DNA of 64,000 nt from Ferrithrix thermotolerans DSM 19514 (GTDB lineage Bacteria > Actinomycetota > Acidimicrobiia > Acidimicrobiales > CAIXPF01), in the NCBI GenBank assembly GCA_945906305.1, contig CAMDQT010000007.1, forward strand, positions 1-64,000. The letters run 5' to 3'. A program made the translations under genes and the position numbers. Of the stretch, positions 37,372 to 45,751 are shown piece by piece; position 1 is the first letter of the stretch; the number at the start of each line of letters is the position of its first letter. The notes under the pieces were generated by a model that had not been told where the DNA came from, did no database searches, and saw only the letters and a program-made list of their open reading frames with translations.

Positions 37372-38943
37372 TCAGCCCAAGCGCTCCTCGACCAGGGGCA
37401 CCAAGTCGCGACGCACCAGTTTGCCAGTAGAGGTTCGGGGCAGCTCCTCGAAGATGAGGATCTCCTCGGGGCGCTTGAAGCTGGCGAGGTGGTCGCGGGC
37501 GTAGGCGGCAATGACGTCAGTTCCGACTCCGGGGCGCAACACCACTGCGGCCACGACACGCTCGCCCCAGGTCTCATCGGGCAGGCCGACCACGGCAGCT
37601 TCGATGACGTCAGGGTGCTCATAGAGCACGGCCTCGACCTCTTCGGGGGCGATGTTCTCGCCGCCTCGGATGATCATGTCTCCCGAACGACCGGACAGGA
37701 ACAGGTAGCCCTCTTCGTCGAGATACCCGAGGTCGCCGGTATGCACCCAGCCTGACCCGTCCACGGTGACCCGGGTCTTTTCTGGGTTGCCCCAGTAGCC
37801 GTCCATGGACCGGAAGGTCCGCAACCAGACCTCGCCCGGGGTGTTGACCGGGACGAGGTTGTCGCTCTCGTCGCAAATCTGGACCTCGACGTCGTCGAGC
37901 ACCTTACCCACCGAACGGAGGCGTCGGAGCTTGACTTCTTGTTCCTCGGCGCTGCCTTCCCAGATGCGATGGTCGTCGGGATCCAGTACCGCCACCGTGG
38001 CGGTGGTCTCGGTTTGGCCGTAGGACTGGGAGAAGGCCACGGTGTGCGGGAAGACATCGATGGCGCGGCGGATGACCGATGGTGGCATGGGGGCGGCGCC
38101 GTAGGTGACGCCTTGGAGGCAGGACAGGTCGGTATCGCTCAGGGCCGGGTCATCGAGCAGACGGGCCAGCATCGTGGGCACCAGGAAGGCGTGGGTGATC
38201 TGGTGACGCCCGACCGCGGCAAGCCAGGTGGCGCCTTCGAACTGCGAGAGCATCACCACGACCCGACCGGAGTACAGCGCGATCAAGGTGGAGGTCAACC
38301 CGGCGACGTGGTACAGCGGGGCCGCGAGGAGCGTACGACCATGGTCCTCGCCGTCGGCGCACTCGTTGGTGCCCATGATGTAGCCGGTGATCGCCCCGTG
38401 CTTGAGCATCACGCCCTTGGGCATCGACGTGGTGCCCGAGGTGTACAGCAGGGTGCACAACGAATTGTCTTCGACGTCCTCGATGAGCTCGTAGGGCTCT
38501 GCGGCATCGCGGCGCGGCGGGTAATCGCCGTCGAAGAGCAGCACGTGTTCGAGGCTGGCGGGCCGTACCGAGTCGATCAACGCGGAGTAGCGGGATTCCG
38601 CCACCAGCACTTTGGTGCCCGAATCGGTGATCAGGTGGGCCGCCTCGTCCTTGCCGGCCCGGTAGTTCATGGGTACCACGGTGGCGCCGAGGGCAAGCGC
38701 ACCGAATACCACCTCAAGGAAGGCGACCCGGTTGGTGCCGAGGATGCCCACCCGGTCGCCCGCGGTGACACCGAGGCTGGACAGCAACCCTGCGGTCTGC
38801 GAGATCGCCGCTCGAAGTTCACCGTAGGACACCTCGGTCCCGTCAACGTCGATCACGGCCGTCTGGTCGAAGCAGATCATGGAGGGCAGGTCGATGAGCA
38901 TGGCGACATTCACCCGGCGAACGATATCCACCCTGCGACACAT
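37372..38943 (-). CDS. Acyl-CoA ligase, class I adenylate-forming enzyme
   Basis: An ANL-superfamily enzyme of up to 523 residues. The P-loop is LLYTSGTTSMPKGVMLKH, A4/A5 regions include QSYGQTETTATV, A7/A8 is TGDLGYLDEEGYLFLSGRSG, and the catalytic Lys is in PRTSTGKLVRRDL. It activates a carboxylic acid with ATP and loads it on CoA; the acid may be a fatty, aromatic or terpenoid acid. The likely start is Met at 38901 (MLIDLPSM) because the first 14 residues are not family-like. It is coupled to the amidohydrolase downstream and follows no nearby gene. Confidence 0.92.
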   Translation of the reverse strand: MCRRVDIVRRVNVAMLIDLPSMICFDQTAVIDVDGTEVSYGELRAAISQTAGLLSSLGVTAGDRVGILGTNRVAFLEVVFGALALGATVVPMNYRAGKDEAAHLITDSGTKVLVAESRYSALIDSVRPASLEHVLLFDGDYPPRRDAAEPYELIEDVEDNSLCTLLYTSGTTSMPKGVMLKHGAITGYIMGTNECADGEDHGRTLLAAPLYHVAGLTSTLIALYSGRVVVMLSQFEGATWLAAVGRHQITHAFLVPTMLARLLDDPALSDTDLSCLQGVTYGAAPMPPSVIRRAIDVFPHTVAFSQSYGQTETTATVAVLDPDDHRIWEGSAEEQEVKLRRLRSVGKVLDDVEVQICDESDNLVPVNTPGEVWLRTFRSMDGYWGNPEKTRVTVDGSGWVHTGDLGYLDEEGYLFLSGRSGDMIIRGGENIAPEEVEAVLYEHPDVIEAAVVGLPDETWGERVVAAVVLRPGVGTDVIAAYARDHLASFKRPEEILIFEELPRTSTGKLVRRDLVPLVEERLG

Positions 38944-39000
38944 GGCATAGCCTTGAGTGCTTTTCAGACCATTTGATGAGTATTCAGTCCTCCGGCAGGG

Positions 39001-39732
39001 TTAGGCTCGAGGTGCATGGTGCCGCCGGCACGACGCAGCGAGCCGCCTTTCGAGGGCGAGACCCTGCCCTAAAGGCAGTTCGGCCGCGGCCCGCAGGGCA
39101 CGTTTGGCCGCCTGGAGTAGGACCGGGTCGAGTCCGGCCCAGGCGAGGGCCTGGCGGCGGGCGGCGGCATCAACTGTGTCCGGCTCCTCGACGATGTGGT
39201 GGATGAGGCCGCGGCGCCGAGCGTCAACAGCGCGGAGGTTGTCTGCGGTGAGCACTACCGGTAGTGCCCCCGTCGGGCCGATGGCCTTGGTGAGGCTCTG
39301 GGTGCCGCCTGCGGCGGGCAGCATGGCCAGGCGGGTTTCGGGCAGGCCCACCACCGTGTCGGGGGCGGCCAGGCGTATATCGCACAGCAGGGCCATTTCT
39401 AGGCCCGCGGCCAGCGAGTAGCCGTGCAAGGCTACGACCACCGGTTGGCGCAAGGACCACAGCGGGCCCCAGGGGTCACGGTCCCAACGGATGCGCCGGG
39501 CCTCGAAAACCGAAGTGGCCGAACCGAACTCGCTCAGGTCAGCACCGGCGGAGAAATGGCGACCCTTCGCCGCGAGTACCACGGCGCGGACATCGGGATG
39601 GTCGCGCGCTGCGAGGACGGCCTCGATCAGCGCGTCGCGCACCGCCACGCTGACAAGGTTCAAGGTTTCCGGCCGGTTCAGGGTGATGGTGGCGACCGCG
39701 TCGTCAACCTCGAAAAGGACCTCGTCGTTCAT
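39001..39732 (-). CDS. Enoyl-CoA hydratase/isomerase family protein
   Basis: A 243-residue crotonase-fold protein. VATITLNRPETLN, the oxyanion-hole segment GRHFSAGADLSEFG and HGYSLAAGLEMALLCDIRLAA, and the late LPETRLAMLPAAGGTQ are present. Acidic residues at the two classical hydratase positions are partly retained (Glu in GLPETRL). The start overlaps the stop of the CoA transferase upstream (ATGA at 39729-39732). It belongs to a three-gene operon: enoyl-CoA hydratase, CoA transferase, enoyl-CoA hydratase. Confidence 0.88.
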   Translation of the reverse strand: MNDEVLFEVDDAVATITLNRPETLNLVSVAVRDALIEAVLAARDHPDVRAVVLAAKGRHFSAGADLSEFGSATSVFEARRIRWDRDPWGPLWSLRQPVVVALHGYSLAAGLEMALLCDIRLAAPDTVVGLPETRLAMLPAAGGTQSLTKAIGPTGALPVVLTADNLRAVDARRRGLIHHIVEEPDTVDAAARRQALAWAGLDPVLLQAAKRALRAAAELPLGQGLALERRLAASCRRHHAPRA

Positions 39733-41111
39733 GGCGATCGCTCCGTCTGGGAGTGGTCGCGAAGCAACGGAGTCCGCAGCACGGCGCAGCCGTCCGCCAC
39801 GACGGTGCGAAGGGCGGCCCAGGTGGCCCAGCTTTCCAACTCTTGCCCGCTGGTCCGGTCTTCTGTGCTGGCCCGGCCCCCGAGACGGGCCTCGCCTAGA
39901 ACATGGGCCACCACCCCGACCAGCGGTGCCACCGCCTGTTCAAGCGAACACTCGATGCGCCAGGGGCCCGGCCCGCCCCCTCGGCGACGGATTAGAGCCC
40001 CGAGCAGGGCCAGAAGTACTTCGAGGCCGGCCAGCGGGTCGGCATAGGGCACTGGCGTCGGCCGCGGTGCAGAGCGGGCCATTTCGGCTTCGCCGGTGAT
40101 GCCAGTGGGAAAGGCGAGTCCGGACGTGGCGTGCACTCCGCCGCCGTAGGCCACCCAGTCGGCGTGAGCGCCGAGCGGGCTAAACGCGGTCAGCGAGAGG
40201 TCGATCAGCCCCGGGCGCCACGACGCCAGCCGGTCGACTGCGATGTCGAGATTGGGGCGCACCCGTGGACTGAAGCTGTCGACCACGATGTCGGCGGAGT
40301 TCACCAGCTCCCTGAACTGTTCATGGTCCGAGGGGAGTCGAAGGTCGAGTTCAGCGTGGGTCTTGCCGTGGTTGAGGGCCACGAAAAGGCAACCGTCGCC
40401 GGGACCCGCCGTGGCTGGCCGCGGACTGTTGCGGAACCCGTCGCGTCGGCACGCGGCTTCGATTTTGATCACGTCCGCGCCGAGGGTGGCCGCCAACCAC
40501 GTGGCCAAAGGACCGGCCCACATGGCGGTCAGATCGATGATTCGAACCCCTTCGAGTGGTCGGTCGGGGCTGCTTGCCGCGGGCCGGGGTACGTCGACGT
40601 GGTGCCCAGGACCGCTTTGCTTTCCTGCGGTCACCCGTCGAGCGCTCGGCTCGCTCGAAGTTGCCGCGGTACCCAGGCGGTAGGGCGTTACCGCCAGGCG
40701 CCATTCCTGGGCCCGGCAGGCGAGATGCTCGGCATCGGGCGGCGACGCGCCGGCGCTCACTTCGTCGGCCAGGACGGCTTGCAGCGTGGTCCAAGTTGAG
40801 GCGTCGTCGGGCCCGATGTCGACCATCACCCAACCGCCACCAGGGGCTGCGACGGGCTCGGCCGCCGCCACGGGTGGAGGGAGGTGGTTGGCCGCGGCGA
40901 TCACGTAGGGCAGCAGCAGGTGGGCATCGAGCAGGTCGTGGTCGACCTGGAAACGTGCCGGGTTGTCCAACGCGTCGAGCCCGACGAGTTTGTTGACCAG
41001 ACCAACGATCGAGCCCGCCAGGTGGGCGGCTCGGGCCCGTGTCCCCGGTGGTAGGGATCGGTCCGGAAAGGGCGGGGAAGGGTGGACCGATCCCCCCGAC
41101 CGGGCCGTCAT
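39729..41111 (-). CDS. CaiB/BaiF-type CoA transferase with rearranged domains
   Basis: 460 residues from ATG 41111, which overlaps the upstream stop (ATGA). Residues 184-460 are a CaiB large domain: [21 protein letters not shown] and the catalytic Asp region VPYADPLAGLEVLLALLGAL. The protein stops soon after, without the C-terminal small domain that normally completes the fold. Instead, residues about 90-147 (GGGWVMVDIGPDDASTWTTL, then ACRAQEWRLAVTPYR) precede it and resemble the CaiB small domain. So the halves appear in swapped order. Such a protein might interlock with another subunit or be inactive; function is inferred. Confidence 0.8.
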   Translation of the reverse strand: MTARSGGSVHPSPPFPDRSLPPGTRARAAHLAGSIVGLVNKLVGLDALDNPARFQVDHDLLDAHLLLPYVIAAANHLPPPVAAAEPVAAPGGGWVMVDIGPDDASTWTTLQAVLADEVSAGASPPDAEHLACRAQEWRLAVTPYRLGTAATSSEPSARRVTAGKQSGPGHHVDVPRPAASSPDRPLEGVRIIDLTAMWAGPLATWLAATLGADVIKIEAACRRDGFRNSPRPATAGPGDGCLFVALNHGKTHAELDLRLPSDHEQFRELVNSADIVVDSFSPRVRPNLDIAVDRLASWRPGLIDLSLTAFSPLGAHADWVAYGGGVHATSGLAFPTGITGEAEMARSAPRPTPVPYADPLAGLEVLLALLGALIRRRGGGPGPWRIECSLEQAVAPLVGVVAHVLGEARLGGRASTEDRTSGQELESWATWAALRTVVADGCAVLRTPLLRDHSQTERSP

Positions 41112-41857
41112 CGCCCGGCGAAGTCGGCGGGCCGTTTGGCGAAGAACGCCGCCAGCCCTTCGGCTCGGTCTGCGGAGGTGGCCAACAGCGTGTTCAAATC
41201 GCCCTCGAGGCGAAGGCCGTCGCGCAACGGCAACTCGGCGCCTCGGTGCACCGCCTCCTTGGCGTATTCCAGGGCCAACGGGCCGAGGCCACAGAGTCGG
41301 TTCGCCAGTGCGGCGCAGTGGACTTGGAGCGCGTTGGGGTCCTCGAGCACGGACCAAACCAGCCCGGCCGCTTCGGCGGCCGAGGCGGTGAGTTCCTCCC
41401 CTGAGAGCATCATCGCCGTCGCCCGAGCGACGCCCACGGCCCGCGCCAGGCGCTGGGTGCCGCCCCAGCAGGGCAGGCCCCGACCGACGGCGACATCATC
41501 GAGGGCAAAGCGTGCCGATGATGTGGCCACGACGATGTCGCAGGCAAGCACCAACTCCAAGCCAACGGACCGGCAGTCGCCCTGCACCGCGGCAATAACC
41601 GGCACCCGGATGCGAGCGATCGCGGCGGCAGGGTCCTCGCCCAGTCCCAATGGATCGAGCTGGGGGTCTGGGCCGGTACAAAAATCAGGGCCGAGGGAGG
41701 TGAGAACCACCACCCTTACGGCCCGATCTTCGGTGATCTCGTGCGCAGCCGCGGCCACCGCAGAGGCGGTGAGGGCATTGAGGGTCCCTCCGGGGAGGCG
41801 CAGAATTACCTGCGCGCCGTTCTGGAGTCGCTCCTGGCCCAACCGTGCAGGCTGCAC
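41108..41857 (-). CDS. Enoyl-CoA hydratase/isomerase family protein
   Basis: A 249-residue crotonase-fold protein. It has VILRLPGGTLNALTASAV, the oxyanion-hole piece DFCTGPDPQ, VQGDCRSVGLELVLACDIVVA and GLPCWGGTQRLAR. The usual Gly-Ala/Gly of the oxyanion loop is Thr-Gly-Pro, and the family Pro-Glu motif near the active site is altered, so the reaction may differ from plain hydration. The C-terminus (AEGLAAFFAKRPADF) is typical. It is the first gene of the hydratase-transferase-hydratase operon. Confidence 0.85.
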   Translation of the reverse strand: MQPARLGQERLQNGAQVILRLPGGTLNALTASAVAAAAHEITEDRAVRVVVLTSLGPDFCTGPDPQLDPLGLGEDPAAAIARIRVPVIAAVQGDCRSVGLELVLACDIVVATSSARFALDDVAVGRGLPCWGGTQRLARAVGVARATAMMLSGEELTASAAEAAGLVWSVLEDPNALQVHCAALANRLCGLGPLALEYAKEAVHRGAELPLRDGLRLEGDLNTLLATSADRAEGLAAFFAKRPADFAGR

Positions 41858-41866
41858 CGTTGCGCC

Positions 41867-42115
41867 TCAGTCAGCCGACTTGGTTTGCTTGGGCTGGACC
41901 TGTGCCATCTCGGCTCCGTTCACCTTGAGCGCTCCTGCGCCCGGCTTGGTGACGAGCACCTCGATGCCACTCACCTCGTCGGTGTAGCGCTTGCCGACCT
42001 GCAGTGCGCCGCTCCCGGCGGGATCGAATTCGATCGTCGCGTCTCCACCCTTGGTGACGACCACCTCGGCGGAACCGGTCTCGAACTTCAGGCGTTCCCC
42101 GGCCTTCGTGGGCAT
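41867..42115 (-). CDS. Small protein, two Cys-less desulforedoxin-like repeats
   Basis: An 82-residue acidic protein with two similar halves. Half one is GERLKFETGSAEVVVTKGG (residues 6-24); half two is GKRYTDEVSGIEVLVTKPG (about residues 41-59). Each resembles the N-terminal desulforedoxin-type knuckle in which xCxxCG-EV would bind iron or zinc, but all ligand cysteines are replaced (Phe/Gly and Asp/Ser). It has no signal peptide. ATG at 42115 with GGAGGT upstream is a good start. It lies 9 bases before the hydratase operon start. Function unknown. Confidence 0.75.
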   Translation of the reverse strand: MPTKAGERLKFETGSAEVVVTKGGDATIEFDPAGSGALQVGKRYTDEVSGIEVLVTKPGAGALKVNGAEMAQVQPKQTKSAD

Positions 42116-42252
42116 GAGTGACCTCCTTCACACAATATGACGAGGGGGGACAATAACCCACCTGCCGCTCCAGGCAGTATTCGGCGGTGACAGGGGCAAG
42201 GCCACGGCAGCGGTGATGTCCGGCACGAGGGGGGACGGCTAGCCTCGCCCCC

Positions 42253-42702
42253 ATGCTGGCGAAGGTGTCTCGTCTTTGGACTGATCACGCTGGCCGGTTC
42301 ATCCGTTACGGCGGGGTGTCGGTATTCAACGTGCTGTTCGGACAGTCGTTGCTGGCGTGGTTCATCGTGATCGGGATGCATGCGGCGTTGGCAAATCTCG
42401 CGGCGGTGGCCATCGGCACCGTGCCCGCCTACCTGCTGGCCCGTAGGTACGTGTGGAAAAAGTCCGGCCGGCATTCCATCCGGCGCGAGGTGCTGCCGTT
42501 CTGGGTCCTCAACTTCGTGGGTCTGCTGCTCTCCACCGCGTCCACCTCGCTGGCACATGAGCTGTGGGGTTCCAAGGTTCTGGTCATCAGCGCCGCCTCG
42601 CTGCTGGCGTGGTTCGCCGTGTGGGTTGCCAAGTACGTGCTGCTCGACCGGGCCATATTCAAAGTGGATGCCAACGAGACCGCAGGCCCACTCGCAGCCT
42701 GA
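42253..42702 (+). CDS. GtrA-family membrane protein
   Basis: A 149-residue protein with four membrane helices. RFIRYGGVSVFNVLFGQSLL starts the family core, followed by ALANLAAVAIGTVPAYLLARRYVWK, which has the conserved N...RYVW pattern, and two more helices (VLNFVGLLLSTASTSLAHEL and SAASLLAWFAVWVAKYVLLD). GtrA proteins are thought to help move polyprenyl-phosphate-linked sugars across the membrane for wall or surface polysaccharide. It fits the nearby glycosyltransferase operon but is not adjacent to it. Confidence 0.9.
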   Translation: MLAKVSRLWTDHAGRFIRYGGVSVFNVLFGQSLLAWFIVIGMHAALANLAAVAIGTVPAYLLARRYVWKKSGRHSIRREVLPFWVLNFVGLLLSTASTSLAHELWGSKVLVISAASLLAWFAVWVAKYVLLDRAIFKVDANETAGPLAA

Positions 42703-42760
42703 GTGAACCCGGCCCCCTTGAGGCCATCTCTACCAGTGTCCGGGCGATACGGTGCAGGCC

Positions 42761-43405
42761 ATGTCGAGCCTGCCACTGTCCCCTGATGAACTGCTGTCCA
42801 CCACCCGTGCGGTGCGCAAGCGGCTCGATTTCGACCGGCCGGTGCCCCTCGAGCTGATCGCGCAATGCGTTGGGCTGGCTCAGCAGGCACCTACCGGTTC
42901 AAACCTGCAGGGCTGGCATTTCATGGTGGTCACCGATCCGGCCAAGAAGAAGGCCATCGGTGAGCTCTATTCGAGAGCCTTTGTGGGCTACCGAACCTCG
43001 CCGATGTATGCCGGGGCGCTCACCCTCGGCGACCCTGACCGCGATGCACAGCAATCCCGGGTGGCGTCCTCCGCGGAGTTTCTCGCCGAGCGGATGGGTG
43101 ATGCCCCCGCGCTCGTGTTGCCCTGCATCACCGGGCGGGCTTCGGGGGCGAATGCGGCGGGGTTGCTCGGGGCTATCCTGCCCGCAGCCTGGAGCTTCAT
43201 GTTGGCGGCGCGGGCTCGCGGCCTCGGTACCTGCTGGACCACCCTTCACCTTCGCTTCGAACAGGAAGCAGCGGACATCTTGGGTATCCCCTTCGACCAG
43301 GTCAGCCAGGCGCTGCTCACCCCGGTGGCCTATACCAAGGGGACTGACTTCAAGGCGGCGTTGCGCCCTGATCCGATGTCGATCATCCACGTCGACACCT
43401 GGTGA
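42761..43405 (+). CDS. Nitroreductase-family flavoprotein
   Basis: A 214-residue FMN-dependent oxidoreductase. It has TTRAVRKRLDF, the family LVGLAQQAPTGSNLQGWHF, ILPAAWSFMLAARARGLGTCWT, and a C-terminal LGIPFDQVSQALLTPVAY. Enzymes of this group reduce nitro groups, quinones or enals with NAD(P)H; the physiological substrate is unknown. ATG at 42761 is preferred to GTG 42752 by family start. Its stop overlaps the methyltransferase start (GTGA at 43402). Confidence 0.88.
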   Translation: MSSLPLSPDELLSTTRAVRKRLDFDRPVPLELIAQCVGLAQQAPTGSNLQGWHFMVVTDPAKKKAIGELYSRAFVGYRTSPMYAGALTLGDPDRDAQQSRVASSAEFLAERMGDAPALVLPCITGRASGANAAGLLGAILPAAWSFMLAARARGLGTCWTTLHLRFEQEAADILGIPFDQVSQALLTPVAYTKGTDFKAALRPDPMSIIHVDTW

Positions 43406-44088
43406 GCACGCTGCCCGCTGAGCTACGCCGTCGGGCCGAAGCGGCGCGCGGGTTCCTGCCCGCAGAGGAGGGTTTGGCCCTGCACCAGGCGGCGCGGACG
43501 TTGCCGCTCGAGGTGCCTGGTCCCCTGCTGGAAGTGGGCAGCTATTGCGGCAAGTCTGCGCTCTATCTCGCCGACGCGGCCCGTCAGCAGGGTCGGGTGC
43601 TGTTCTGCGTCGACCACCACCGCGGGTCCGAGGAGAACCAGCCGGGATGGCCATGGCACGAGCCGGACCTGGTCGACGCAGCGGTGGGTCGCCTGGACAC
43701 GTTGCCGCATTTCCGTCAGACGGTGCATGCCGCCGGCCTGGAGGAGGTTGTGGTGGCGGTCGTGGGGGACTCGGCCACGGTGGCCCGTTGGTGGTCGACG
43801 CCTTTGGCTTTCGTCTTCATCGATGGCGGTCACGGTGAACAACCTGCGCACCGCGATTACGAGTGCTGGGCGCCGCTTGTCGCACCGGGGGGTCGGCTGG
43901 CCATCCACGACGTGTTCCCCGATCCGGCCGATGGGGGAAGGCCTCCGTTCGAGATCTACCAGCGGGCCCTGGCGAGCGGGGCCTTTTCGGAGGTGGTGGG
44001 ATGTGGCTCGTTACGGGTCTTGCAACGGCTCGACGCGCCGCTTGCGGATACCACGCGTCGTCCGAGCCCAGGAAAAGACTCTGCTTGA
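43402..44088 (+). CDS. Class I SAM-dependent methyltransferase (Methyltransf_24-like)
   Basis: A 228-residue protein. The SAM motif is PLLEVGSYCGKSALYLADAA, the acidic loop is FCVDHHRGSEENQPGW, and the active-site strand is LAFVFIDGGHGEQPAHRDYE, as in the class of small methyltransferases often linked to sugar or cell-wall metabolism. It follows the nitroreductase with a GTGA overlap. The last codons run into a 9-bp tandem repeat (44081-44134), so the C-terminus may have been changed by repeat expansion. Confidence 0.85.
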   Translation: MSTLPAELRRRAEAARGFLPAEEGLALHQAARTLPLEVPGPLLEVGSYCGKSALYLADAARQQGRVLFCVDHHRGSEENQPGWPWHEPDLVDAAVGRLDTLPHFRQTVHAAGLEEVVVAVVGDSATVARWWSTPLAFVFIDGGHGEQPAHRDYECWAPLVAPGGRLAIHDVFPDPADGGRPPFEIYQRALASGAFSEVVGCGSLRVLQRLDAPLADTTRRPSPGKDSA

Positions 44089-44134
44089 TCTGCTTGATCT
44101 GCTTGATCTGCTTGATCTGCCTGATCAGCCTGAT
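44081..44134. repeat. 9-bp tandem repeat at convergent gene ends
   Basis: Six 9-base units: CTGCTTGAT four times (44081-44116), then CTGCCTGAT and CAGCCTGAT. The run begins inside the methyltransferase stop region and ends at the lipoprotein stop. It also contains CTGATCAG palindromes at 44121-44128 and 44130-44137. Confidence 0.9.
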
Positions 44135-44673
44135 CAGCCGAACTTCACGCCGCAGTTCTGCTCGCTGTAGGCACGAAGGTTTGCCACTGAGGTGGTGAAG
44201 CCCCCCGACTGAGTCGAGGTCACGCGGCCGATCAGTTCCAGTGTGGCCTTTTGCATTTCCGCGGCTGCCGCGACGTCGGTCTTTGCGGCGGCATTCAGCG
44301 TGGCGATTTTGGTCAGTAGCGGGGTGAGTTCCTCAAGGGTGCCCGCCAGGCTGGCGATATCGGCCTTGATTTCCTGAGGCGCGAGGGCGAGGGCCTCGGT
44401 GAGGAGGGAGGCTGCGTCGGGTAGTTGCTGCAGTGCGCTGCCGAGGTTGGCGATGGAGGGCCCCAAACCGAATTTTTGCGCCGCTTCGCTGATCTTGCGG
44501 CAGAAGGGATCGTTCGCCATGAGCGCGCTTGGGGTGACGGACAGGCTGCTGGTCGTGCTCGGAGCGATAACTCGCTCGCCCTCTGCGTCGGCGGAACCGC
44601 CGCAGGCTCCCAGTAGCCATCCTGTGCTCAACAGCACCGAGAGCAGGGTGACACGGCGATGGTGCTTGGCCAT
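44134..44673 (-). CDS. Putative lipoprotein of unknown function
   Basis: A 179-residue exported protein. The signal peptide (VTLLSVLLSTGWLLGACGG) has a lipobox LGAC, with Cys24 as the likely lipidated residue. The mature part starts with a Ser/Thr-rich linker and then long helices (IANLGSALQQLPDAASLLTE, EELTPLLTKIATLNAAA) that suggest an elongated helical bundle. Two Cys residues (in DPFCRKI and SEQNCGVKF) could form a disulphide at the ends. No family is recognised. It converges on the methyltransferase, with the tandem repeat between them. Confidence 0.8.
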   Translation of the reverse strand: MAKHHRRVTLLSVLLSTGWLLGACGGSADAEGERVIAPSTTSSLSVTPSALMANDPFCRKISEAAQKFGLGPSIANLGSALQQLPDAASLLTEALALAPQEIKADIASLAGTLEELTPLLTKIATLNAAAKTDVAAAAEMQKATLELIGRVTSTQSGGFTTSVANLRAYSEQNCGVKFG

Positions 44674-44716
44674 GGCGTCAGGTTAGGTCGCTGCGGCCAG
44701 CTAGCGATCTGGACCC

Positions 44717-45751
44717 TCAGCCAAACCGATGCTGCGTTTCGGCCCCGAGCGTGAATAGTTCGGCCGCAGGACCCGCGCCGAGGGCGTCGGCGGTGAGGAT
44801 CACCGCCGCTGCGCTGTAGCTGGAGGATTCGCGGTCGGGAAAGGTGATGGCGCCGGGGTGGACCAGGCCCGTCAGATAACGGCCGGTGGTGGCATCGCGG
44901 TGGGCCAGGGTCCAGCGAAAGAACTCCTGCGCCAAGGTCGGCTCGCCGGCAGCGAGGTGGGCGAGGGCACATTCGCAGGTTTCCGCCGCGGTGACCCACG
45001 GCTGGTCGGCGACGCAACGCACTCCCCGCCCGGGCAGCACGAAACGATCGCGATCCTGGCGCAAACGTTGGCGTGCTGTGTCGAGCTCAAGAGCATTGAC
45101 GAGCACGGGGTAATACCAGTCCATGGCCCAGCGGTGCTTGGGGGCGAAGGCGCCGGGGTGGTGGCGGATCACGTCGATGAGGCGGTCGAGTGCCGCCTGC
45201 CAGCGGGGACGTTCCACCCCGATCTCGGCCGCAAGCCCTAAACCGCAGCGAAGGCTGAGACTGATCGACGAGTTACCGGTCAGCAGCGCGAAGGGCCACG
45301 GTGTGCCGTCGCCTTGCCGGGCCCAGAGGATCTCACCCCGCGGGGTCTGCAGGTCCACAACGAAGTCGAGCGCGGCGTCGACCATGGGCCAGAACGTGTC
45401 GAGGAGGCCACGATCGCCGCTACAGCGGTACAAGAACCACAGACCGGTCGCGGGGTAGGCGCAACAGTTCGCGTCGAGCTTGTCTTCCTCGACCCCTTCG
45501 GCCCGGTAATAGCGGTGCCACGCGCCGTCGGGTCGTTGCCGCGCGTGCAACCACTCCAACGCCCGCGCCGCGCCTTGGTGGTGCCCGCCGGCCATGAGGG
45601 CCATGGCCGCCTCGGTGTGGTTCCATGGGTCGGCGTGACCGCCGGGGAACCATGGGATCATCCCGTTGGGTAGCTGCCAGTCCGCAATGCTCTCCACGGT
45701 GAGCTGCAGCTCCCTGGCGCTGATGGTGCCGGGCAGGTCACGCAGCCCCAT
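44717..45751 (-). CDS. (alpha/alpha)6-barrel protein, glycosidase/prenyltransferase-like
   Basis: A 344-residue protein built of repeated helix pairs. ADWQLPNGMIPWFPGGHADP, then WNHTEAAMALMAGGHHQGA, WLHARQRPDGAWHRYYR and KLDANCCAYPATGLWFLYRC show the Asn/Asp-rich loops of six-hairpin glycosidase or terpene-cyclase-like folds. A likely acidic catalytic residue lies in DLQTPRGEILW, but cannot be confirmed. It ends a three-gene operon with a glycosyltransferase and methyltransferase and overlaps the latter by 14 bases, so I infer a role in the same glycan or glycolipid. Confidence 0.75.
   Translation of the reverse strand: MGLRDLPGTISARELQLTVESIADWQLPNGMIPWFPGGHADPWNHTEAAMALMAGGHHQGAARALEWLHARQRPDGAWHRYYRAEGVEEDKLDANCCAYPATGLWFLYRCSGDRGLLDTFWPMVDAALDFVVDLQTPRGEILWARQGDGTPWPFALLTGNSSISLSLRCGLGLAAEIGVERPRWQAALDRLIDVIRHHPGAFAPKHRWAMDWYYPVLVNALELDTARQRLRQDRDRFVLPGRGVRCVADQPWVTAAETCECALAHLAAGEPTLAQEFFRWTLAHRDATTGRYLTGLVHPGAITFPDRESSSYSAAAVILTADALGAGPAAELFTLGAETQHRFG

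Noticed and set aside
41112-41357. N-terminal extension of the CoA transferase frame
   Set aside because: It overlaps the enoyl-CoA hydratase gene, and an ATGA-coupled start exists at 41111.
44121-44137. CTGATCAG palindromes as a phage attachment site
   Set aside because: No integrase or prophage gene is near, and they are part of the 9-bp tandem repeat.
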